Source of the DNA: Methanothrix sp.
GTDB lineage: Archaea > Halobacteriota > Methanosarcinia > Methanotrichales > Methanotrichaceae
Assembly (NCBI GenBank): GCA_028688175.1
Contig: JAQTYS010000113.1
Location: 1-8,630, forward strand
Reading direction: 5' to 3'
Length of the DNA stretch: 8,630 bases
The notes beneath the pieces were generated by a model. That model had not been told where the DNA came from. It made no database searches and worked only from the letters and a program-made list of their open reading frames with translations. Numbering within the stretch: the stretch's first letter is position 1; every line of letters starts with the position of its first letter. Of this stretch, positions 1 to 4,332 are shown one piece after another. Both the position numbers and the translations under genes were made by a program.

Positions 1-39
1 AGCAAATTTAAAATGTTAACAAGTATGAATGAACTATCC

Positions 40-53
40 AAGTATATATACTT
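40..53. repeat. 14-bp perfect palindrome containing TATATA
   Basis: The sequence AAGTATATATACTT reads the same on both strands. Its core is a TATA-box-like string. No convincing rightward gene follows, because the leftward HAD gene ends at 173. If it is a promoter, it more likely serves a leftward gene outside the window. It could equally be an AT-rich operator. The palindrome is seen directly; the function is inferred. Confidence 0.45.
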
Positions 54-60
54 TTCTAGG

Positions 61-84
61 AATTATTCGATTGCCCGAATAATT
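61..84. repeat. Perfect 9-bp inverted repeat (hairpin)
   Basis: AATTATTCG at 61-69 and its exact reverse complement CGAATAATT at 76-84 flank a 6-base loop. It lies downstream of the leftward HAD gene, between its T-tract (127-131) and the TATA palindrome at 40-53. No T-run follows it on either strand, so it is not a classical intrinsic terminator. It may be a 3'-end RNA structure or a binding site. Confidence 0.5.
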
Positions 85-126
85 GCCAATCATCCACACA
101 ATTCATCCGTCGCCCGAATTAGATGG

Positions 127-131
127 AAAAA
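127..131 (-). terminator. Candidate oligo-T terminator after HAD gene
   Basis: On the minus strand a run of five T residues in a pyrimidine-rich context (CTCCTTTTTCC) lies about 42 bases past the HAD stop codon. Archaeal RNA polymerase commonly terminates at such T-tracts without needing a hairpin. The assignment rests on position and composition only. The rest of 1-172 contains no gene I can support. Confidence 0.35.
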
Positions 132-172
132 GGAGAACGAGAATTCCAGTTACGAATTGTATGGATAATAAT

Positions 173-970
173 CTAAAGGTCATTTTCTATTATTTTAGGC
201 AGTTCTTTTATATTCGTTATTATTTTATCCGCTGCCGCCCGCAGCTTCAAAGTGGGACGGGTATCCTGCTGTACAGTCAAGATACCCAGGTCTGCTGCCC
301 TTAATGCATAAAGGTCGTTTAGACCGTCGCCCACCATTACCACTCGGCTGTATTGGCTCTTCAGATCGACTATGATATCTTTCTTTTTTATTGGTCCGGA
401 GACGGGATAGACTCGCGAGAGGTCTATACCCAATTCTTGGAGATAAGCAAGGCTTCTCATGCTGTCTCCGGAGGCTACATAGACATCAGCGCCTTGATTT
501 TTGAGAGTTGCTAGGACATCTTCTAATCCGGGAAACGGAGATCCTCCAGTGCTGAGAGCGTATGCCACCTCCTGCAATTCTACATCGACTATCATGCCAG
601 CCGTAATGTAATTGCCCGGACATCTGGCCGATACTTCTCGATACACCTGCACAAGGTCACCAACCTTGGCTTGAGATCGGCCCAGAATACGCACCGCTTC
701 AAATTTAGAAATGGGAGTGCTGGCACAGCTTATCTCCAGCAATTGCTCGCGGCCATCGATCAGAGTCCCAAGGGTATCGTCTGGCTGAAAGGATAACATG
801 AGATCTGGGTCCATCTGAGGCACAACCAGGACTCGACCTTTTTTTTCCATGATCAGCTCCCAGGTAACCACATTCGCCAGAATAGTGCCCTTTTCGATAT
901 CCTTGGCTACACGATACATCTTCAATATGGTTCCTGCCACATCCATAACTACGGCGAGTTCTTTGTGCAT
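173..970 (-). CDS. HAD-superfamily hydrolase, P-type-ATPase-like soluble phosphatase
   Basis: This is a predicted cytoplasmic HAD-fold hydrolase of 265 aa from the chosen ATG. Motif I is DVAGT with the nucleophilic Asp at about residue 10. Motif II is the Ser in VASGDS (about 167). Motif III is the lysine cluster KKK (about 195-197). Motif IV is GDGLND (about 214-219), the form found in P-type ATPases and Cof-like phosphatases. About 125 residues between motif I and the GGSPFPGLEDVL segment form a large insert, probably a cap domain, rich in beta strands. The second Asp of the usual DxDGT is Ala, as in phosphonatase-type enzymes (DxAGT), so the acid/base chemistry may be atypical. A TTG start at 1018 would add 16 residues. 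I prefer the ATG because it places motif I at the usual distance from the N-terminus and a TATA-like AT tract (1023-1030) lies just ahead of the TTG. Neither start has a good ribosome site. The substrate is unknown. Confidence 0.8.
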   Translation of the reverse strand: MHKELAVVMDVAGTILKMYRVAKDIEKGTILANVVTWELIMEKKGRVLVVPQMDPDLMLSFQPDDTLGTLIDGREQLLEISCASTPISKFEAVRILGRSQAKVGDLVQVYREVSARCPGNYITAGMIVDVELQEVAYALSTGGSPFPGLEDVLATLKNQGADVYVASGDSMRSLAYLQELGIDLSRVYPVSGPIKKKDIIVDLKSQYSRVVMVGDGLNDLYALRAADLGILTVQQDTRPTLKLRAAADKIITNIKELPKIIENDL

Positions 971-1022
971 CTTGAATCTATGGAATGGTTCAGGGGCAAG
1001 ATGAAACTTTGGGTACAATAAC

Positions 1023-1057
1023 TTTTTTATCTAGAAGATCCTAATACTACATAATAA
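1023..1057. promoter_or_regulatory. Divergent promoter region between HAD gene and secreted-protein gene
   Basis: This AT-rich stretch separates two divergent genes. On the minus strand ATAAAAAA (1030 to 1023) could be a TATA box giving a start near position 1000, ahead of the HAD ATG at 970. On the plus strand the same tract, or AATACTACATAATAA further on, could serve the secreted-protein gene. The elements overlap and I cannot assign them with certainty. Confidence 0.3.
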
Positions 1058-1090
1058 CGGGGTAGAACGACGAAGGGTATTGCAGTAGCA

Positions 1091-1786
1091 TTGTTGCTAA
1101 TGTTAATCATATCTCTGGAGTCGGTCTTTGCCACACCGGCGATCACCGAGCCGATCCAGGATGGGGATTTCTGCAACACGCTGAAGGTAGCTGGAACGGG
1201 CACTTTTGAGGTGGGCGTTTCAGTTAAGGATAGGCAGCTTGCTCTCGAGTACTACAATTTCATGTATGGAGACGGTGATCTGGAAATGGACTCTGGAACC
1301 GTCGAAGCACAGAGGGCAGCTAAGCTTCCAGGCATGGATAATGGTGTAGCTGTGCCGCTAAATCTTTGGGAAAGCAACAAACTCACCTACTCTGGCAAGA
1401 CTCCTATGGTGGGAACGAAATATATAAACTCCAAAGCATTCTGGGGCGGCATTGGCGCAGAGATCACAGAGACCTTCTCTGTTACTGAAATGGAGAGGGA
1501 AGGCAGCAGCTACTTCGCCTCAACCAATCCCGCTTCCTACATAACCGATCCTCGGAAGATTGAGGAGATGCTAAAGACAAGCCCCGTGCATACTGTGGGA
1601 ATGAAGACCAAGAATTCCTTTAATGGAACCTGGCAGACGGACGCCAGGATGCATAAAATGTTCAGCAAGGACCTTAAGGTGCATGAGTCCTTCACTGGCA
1701 AGTTCGATGTAGAGAAGATGATTAAGTTCCGGGAGAGTCCCGTGGAGGAGAAGAAGCAGTCTGGCTGCGAAAGCATAGACTGCTAG
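1091..1786 (+). CDS. Secreted protein of unknown function; start codon uncertain
   Basis: I do not recognise this family. The product is 231 aa from a TTG at 1091 or 228 aa from an ATG at 1100. It begins with a hydrophobic stretch ending in SVFA followed by TPAIT, which fits a signal peptide cut after Ala 14, so the mature protein is probably extracytoplasmic. The mature part is hydrophilic, with one N-glycosylation sequon (NGT, about 178-180) and three cysteines (28, 226, 231); the last is the C-terminal residue. No membrane anchor follows the signal. The open frame continues upstream of 1091 to 1058 and encodes RTTKGIAVA, which looks like the missing positively charged signal-peptide n-region, yet no ATG, GTG or TTG lies there. 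The true start may therefore be non-canonical, or the 5' end may be damaged. It is divergent from the HAD gene and followed by a T-tract. Confidence 0.7.
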   Translation: MLLMLIISLESVFATPAITEPIQDGDFCNTLKVAGTGTFEVGVSVKDRQLALEYYNFMYGDGDLEMDSGTVEAQRAAKLPGMDNGVAVPLNLWESNKLTYSGKTPMVGTKYINSKAFWGGIGAEITETFSVTEMEREGSSYFASTNPASYITDPRKIEEMLKTSPVHTVGMKTKNSFNGTWQTDARMHKMFSKDLKVHESFTGKFDVEKMIKFRESPVEEKKQSGCESIDC

Positions 1787-1788
1787 TG

Positions 1789-1795
1789 TTTTTTT
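1789..1795 (+). terminator. T7 terminator after secreted-protein gene
   Basis: Seven consecutive T residues begin three bases past the TAG stop codon. A T-tract this close to a stop codon is typical of archaeal transcription termination. The T-tract partly overlaps the left arm of the inverted repeat at 1793-1815. Confidence 0.5.
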
Positions 1796-1815
1796 GGCTT
1801 CTCCCACGAGCCAAA
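1793..1815. repeat. 7-bp inverted repeat next to T-tract
   Basis: TTTGGCT at 1793-1799 pairs perfectly with AGCCAAA at 1809-1815 around a 9-base loop. The T-tract lies before the hairpin in the direction of transcription, the reverse of a bacterial intrinsic terminator. It may stabilise RNA that reads through. The remaining spacer to 1901 shows no gene. Confidence 0.35.
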
Positions 1816-1901
1816 GGCGCGAGTGCGGTCCTATTTGACTGAAAACTCTTATGATGCTGATTATCTCTAGGCCTCATATGAACCTCATCTCAAAATAAGT
1901 C

Positions 1902-1910
1902 TTTTATAAA
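1902..1910 (+). promoter_or_regulatory. TATA box for the AbrB-type gene
   Basis: TTTTATAAA, preceded by an A-rich stretch that could act as a BRE, is a near-ideal archaeal TATA box. Its centre at about 1906 predicts a transcription start near 1931-1934, giving a very short leader before the ATG at 1940. That leader contains AGGTGA. Confidence 0.6.
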
Positions 1911-1939
1911 CCCGGAGCAAGAAACAGGATCTCAGGTGA

Positions 1940-2146
1940 ATGAGCTTGATTACTAATATTGATTCCAACGGCAGGATTCAGCTTCCTCTTGCCATCAGAT
2001 ACGGATTGCATCTGCTGCCAGGAGACAAAATCGCTGTGGATCAGTTAGGGGATGGGACCATCATCCTAAAGAAGATTGAAGAGCAGGAAACCTTTGATGT
2101 AGCGGAAATATCCAAGTTCGGCATTATGCAGCCCGCACATAGCTAG
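1940..2146 (+). CDS. AbrB/SpoVT-type (swapped-hairpin) DNA-binding protein
   Basis: This 68-aa protein is a probable transcription regulator or antitoxin-like protein that would bind DNA as a dimer. Residues 6-46 fit the SpoVT-AbrB/MazE swapped-hairpin fold: NIDSNGRIQLPLAIR, then a PGDKI turn, then the strand TIILKKI. The short tail (47-68) is acidic at first and has no recognisable toxin-binding feature. No PIN, MazF or other toxin gene is adjacent, so a free-standing regulator is likelier than a toxin-antitoxin pair. The AGGTGA ribosome site abuts the ATG at 1940. A TTG at 1946, two codons in, has a more normal 6-base spacing and could be the true start (66 aa). The next gene, encoding a small secreted protein, starts 49 bases downstream and may be cotranscribed or be its target. 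Confidence 0.8.
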   Translation: MSLITNIDSNGRIQLPLAIRYGLHLLPGDKIAVDQLGDGTIILKKIEEQETFDVAEISKFGIMQPAHS

Positions 2147-2185
2147 AAATCACGCCATTTAATGAGTAAGGGAAAAGCAACTCCT

Positions 2186-2190
2186 GGTGA
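2186..2190 (+). promoter_or_regulatory. GGTGA ribosome site deciding the start of the small secreted protein
   Basis: GGTGA lies five bases ahead of the ATG at 2196, matching the archaeal anti-Shine-Dalgarno sequence. A GTG inside this very motif (2187) would extend the frame by three codons, but it would sit within its own ribosome site. The ATG is therefore preferred. A TTTAA motif at about 2158-2162 could be a weak TATA element of its own. Confidence 0.55.
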
Positions 2191-2195
2191 ATGAT

Positions 2196-2477
2196 ATGAA
2201 TAAACTAATAATATTGATCTTAATGTTCATCTTATTGGCCTGCAGCTCCATTGCTGTATCTTTGCAGCTAAGCGGGGACTCTGGTCGGGCCATTCTTGGC
2301 ACAATTAATCTAACTAATAGCACCGACGAGACCAACAACACTAATGAGACCGATCTATGGAGCTGGGGAAAGCTGCCGGTCGGCCATTTTATCAACGCTT
2401 CCGGAAAGCTGGCCGCCCATCCACTCAATGATGACGGTTTGGTGGTTGTGCCGCCACGTTCTGATGTAAATAGCTAA
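2196..2477 (+). CDS. Small secreted or lipid-anchored protein rich in N-glycosylation sequons
   Basis: I do not recognise this 93-aa protein. Residues 1-22 form a signal sequence: MNK n-region, then a long hydrophobic core ILILMFILLAC. LLAC at 13-16 resembles a lipobox, so Cys 16 could be lipid-modified; it is the only cysteine. Ordinary signal-peptidase cleavage near SIAVS is the alternative. The mature part carries five N-X-S/T sequons: Asn 38, 41, 47 and 50 clustered within 15 residues, and Asn 67. This predicts a heavily N-glycosylated surface protein. A WSWGKLP motif (55-61) follows the cluster, and the tail is compact and ends in VPPRSDVNS. It lies 49 bases after the AbrB-type gene on the same strand and converges with the tRNA gene, with a 24-base gap. 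Function is unknown. Confidence 0.7.
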   Translation: MNKLIILILMFILLACSSIAVSLQLSGDSGRAILGTINLTNSTDETNNTNETDLWSWGKLPVGHFINASGKLAAHPLNDDGLVVVPPRSDVNS

Positions 2478-2501
2478 AGTTAACACCAGCGACAAATGTA
2501 G

Positions 2502-2575
2502 CGGACCCGCCGGGATTCGAACCCGGGTCCGAGGCTCCGGAGGCCTCTATTCTATCCAGACTATACTACGAGTCC
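2502..2575 (-). tRNA. tRNA-Arg (anticodon CCG)
   Basis: The minus strand folds as a 74-nt cloverleaf. The acceptor arm is GGACTCG with CGGGTCC (one U-G pair) and discriminator G73. The anticodon arm is GAGGC/GCCTC around loop CTCCGGA, giving anticodon CCG, which reads the arginine codon CGG. The T arm is CCGGG/CCCGG around TTCGAAT. The variable loop is 4 nt. CCA is not encoded and must be added afterwards. The D stem is weak: GTAT against GAAT gives G-U, U-A, an A-A mismatch and U-G. It lies 72 bases downstream of rpsJ on the same strand, with TATA-like sequence just ahead, so it may be transcribed alone or with the ribosomal block. Confidence 0.93.
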
Positions 2576-2593
2576 ATTATGTGGAATATTTAG

Positions 2594-2601
2594 AATATAT
2601 T
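2594..2601 (-). promoter_or_regulatory. Candidate TATA box for tRNA-Arg
   Basis: On the minus strand AATATATT lies in an AT-rich tract centred about 23 bases upstream of the mature tRNA 5' end. A second AT-rich motif, CTAAATATT, is nearer still. The spacing is slightly short for a TATA box, so cotranscription with rpsJ remains possible. Confidence 0.35.
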
Positions 2602-2608
2602 GGTTAGC

Positions 2609-2635
2609 GGGCTCTTCAACCCTCAGAAGCAGCCC
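2609..2635 (-). repeat. Bulged hairpin between rpsJ and tRNA-Arg
   Basis: GGGCTCTTC at 2609-2617 pairs with GAAGCAGCCC at 2626-2635, giving nine base pairs with one bulged C and an 8-base loop. It begins 12 bases after the rpsJ stop codon. No T-run follows, so it is more likely an RNA 3'-end or processing structure than a terminator. Confidence 0.4.
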
Positions 2636-2647
2636 CTAACTAATGAT

Positions 2648-2956
2648 TTAGCTTTCCAGCACAATCTCAATATTTACGTTCTTTGGAACCTGGATCCTCA
2701 TGAGCTGGCGAAGCGCCCGCTCGTCTGCATCCAGATCGATGAGTCTCTTGTGCACCCTCATTTCCCAGTGATCCCAGGTGGCCGTTCCCTCGCCATCTGG
2801 ACTCTTCCTGCAGGGAACTACCATCCTTTTGGTGGGTAGCGGAATGGGTCCCGCCATGTGGACGCCGGTTCTCTGAGCAATTCCCTTTACCTGGCTGCAA
2901 ATATCATCCAGCATCAAGGGATTTGTGCCGGAAAGTCGAATTCTTGCCTTCTGCAT
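2648..2956 (-). CDS. rpsJ: Small ribosomal subunit protein uS10
   Basis: This encodes ribosomal protein uS10 (S10p), a component of the 30S head. At 102 aa it has the usual archaeal length and lacks eukaryotic extensions. The N-terminus MQKARIRLSGTNPLMLDDIC and the central PLPTKRMVVPC and HKRLIDLDAD segments are characteristic of archaeal uS10. The ATG at 2956 is preceded by GGTG with a 7-base spacer, and the gene starts 23 bases after the tuf stop codon, so the two are cotranscribed. A T6 run lies in that short gap and could cause partial termination. The order fusA-tuf-rpsJ is the standard archaeal str-type arrangement. Confidence 0.96.
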   Translation of the reverse strand: MQKARIRLSGTNPLMLDDICSQVKGIAQRTGVHMAGPIPLPTKRMVVPCRKSPDGEGTATWDHWEMRVHKRLIDLDADERALRQLMRIQVPKNVNIEIVLES

Positions 2957-2979
2957 GTTTTAACACCAAAAAATTGAAT

Positions 2980-4254
2980 TTAGCGTGGTACCACGCTGAT
3001 GCACATGCCGGCTGCGACGGTCGTGCCCATATCTCGAATGGCGAATCTACCCAGTTGAGGGATCTCCTTCACCGGTTCAATGACCATGGGCTTGGATGGT
3101 GTAACCATGATGATGGCCGCATCTCCAGCCTTGATGAAAGCAGGATTCTCTTCCTTGACCGCTCCTGACCTTGGATCCAGCTTGGCCAGGATCGAAGTGA
3201 GTGTGCATGCGATCTGCGCAGTATGGCAGTGGAATACAGGGGTGTATCCTGCCGATATGGCGCTGGGATGCTGCAATACTACGATCTGGGCCTTGAACTC
3301 CTTGGCCACGGTCGGGGGTTTAGCTACCGATCCGCATACATCTCCGCGACGAATGTCGTTCTTAGCGACACCGCGCACGTTCCATCCGATGTTGTCGCCG
3401 GGGAATGCCTCGGGAACTTCTTCGTGATGCATCTCGATGGACTTGACCTCGCCAGAAGCTCCAGCGGGCTCGAAGATAATCTTGTCGTTCTTTCTCATGA
3501 CTCCTGTCTCAACACGGCCTACAGGCACAGTGCCCACACCAGAGATGGTATAGACATCCTGTACCGGTACGCGCAGAGGCAGGTTGGTGGGCTTCTGGGG
3601 CACCTTGAGGTTGTTCAGGGCTTCCAGAAGGGATGGGCCCTTGTACCACTTCAGATTCTCACTGGGCTTGGCGAGGTTGTCTCCCATCAAGCCGGAAATG
3701 GGCACAAAGGGTATCTCCTCTACCTTAAATCCAACCATCTTGAGCAGCTTGCCGACCTCTTCCTTGACCTCGTTGAATCTCTTCTCGTCGAATGGTGGGG
3801 TGGTGGCATCAATCTTGTTCATGCCCACGATAAGCTGGCTGACACCCAGAGTCCTGGAAAGGAAGACATGCTCCTTGGTCTGAGCCATAACGCCGTCAGG
3901 GACGGCCACGATCAGCACTGCGGCATCAGCCTGGCTGGCACCGGTGATCATGTTCTTTACGAAGTCTCTGTGACCGGGGCAATCCACCACTGTAAAGTAG
4001 AACTTGGCGGTATCGAAGCGGTGATGGGCGATATCAATGGTAACGCCTCTCTCGCGCTCTTCCTTCAGGCTATCCATGACCCAGGCGAACTCGAAGGTTG
4101 CCTTTCCCTTGGATGCGGCTTCTTTCTTGTACTCATCAATGACGTGAGCGTCTACAGCTCCCGTCTCGAACATCAATCTGCCTACGGTCGTCGACTTGCC
4201 GTGGTCGACGTGTCCAATGAATGCGAGATTGAGATGTGGCTTTGTATCTGCCAT
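2980..4254 (-). CDS. tuf: Translation elongation factor 1A (aEF1A / EF-Tu)
   Basis: This is the GTPase that delivers aminoacyl-tRNA to the ribosomal A site, at 424 aa, full length for archaea. The G domain shows G1 GHVDHGKS (14-21), the G2/switch I region with ERGVTIDIA (68-76), G3 DCPGH (91-95), G4 NKID (146-149) and G5 SGL (187-189). Domains II and III follow, including GVGTVPVGRVETG and the conserved C-terminal RDMGTTVAAG segment. The ATG at 4254 has a strong GGAGGAGA ribosome site (4269-4262 on the minus strand). It lies 78 bases after fusA and 23 before rpsJ in one leftward operon. A long open frame on the opposite strand is a codon-bias shadow. Confidence 0.98.
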   Translation of the reverse strand: MADTKPHLNLAFIGHVDHGKSTTVGRLMFETGAVDAHVIDEYKKEAASKGKATFEFAWVMDSLKEERERGVTIDIAHHRFDTAKFYFTVVDCPGHRDFVKNMITGASQADAAVLIVAVPDGVMAQTKEHVFLSRTLGVSQLIVGMNKIDATTPPFDEKRFNEVKEEVGKLLKMVGFKVEEIPFVPISGLMGDNLAKPSENLKWYKGPSLLEALNNLKVPQKPTNLPLRVPVQDVYTISGVGTVPVGRVETGVMRKNDKIIFEPAGASGEVKSIEMHHEEVPEAFPGDNIGWNVRGVAKNDIRRGDVCGSVAKPPTVAKEFKAQIVVLQHPSAISAGYTPVFHCHTAQIACTLTSILAKLDPRSGAVKEENPAFIKAGDAAIIMVTPSKPMVIEPVKEIPQLGRFAIRDMGTTVAAGMCISVVPR

Positions 4255-4332
4255 AATTTATCTCCTCCAACAGGCACTATTCATATTTTTCAGTATTTCT
4301 GCCTTTGCGTTTAATCTTTTCGAAGGTCGCAC

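Noticed and set aside
83..304. 73-codon rightward frame at the left edge
   Set aside because: It starts with TTG, lacks a ribosome site and runs antisense into the HAD gene; composition looks non-coding.
1940..2477. AbrB-type gene plus next gene as a toxin-antitoxin pair
   Set aside because: The downstream product is an exported, sequon-rich small protein, not a PIN, MazF or RelE-type toxin, so a classical toxin-antitoxin call is not supported.
3223..4314. 363-codon open frame on the plus strand opposite tuf
   Set aside because: It is antisense to a certain EF-1A gene; the length follows from that gene's codon bias, and the product shows no recognisable motif or ribosome site.
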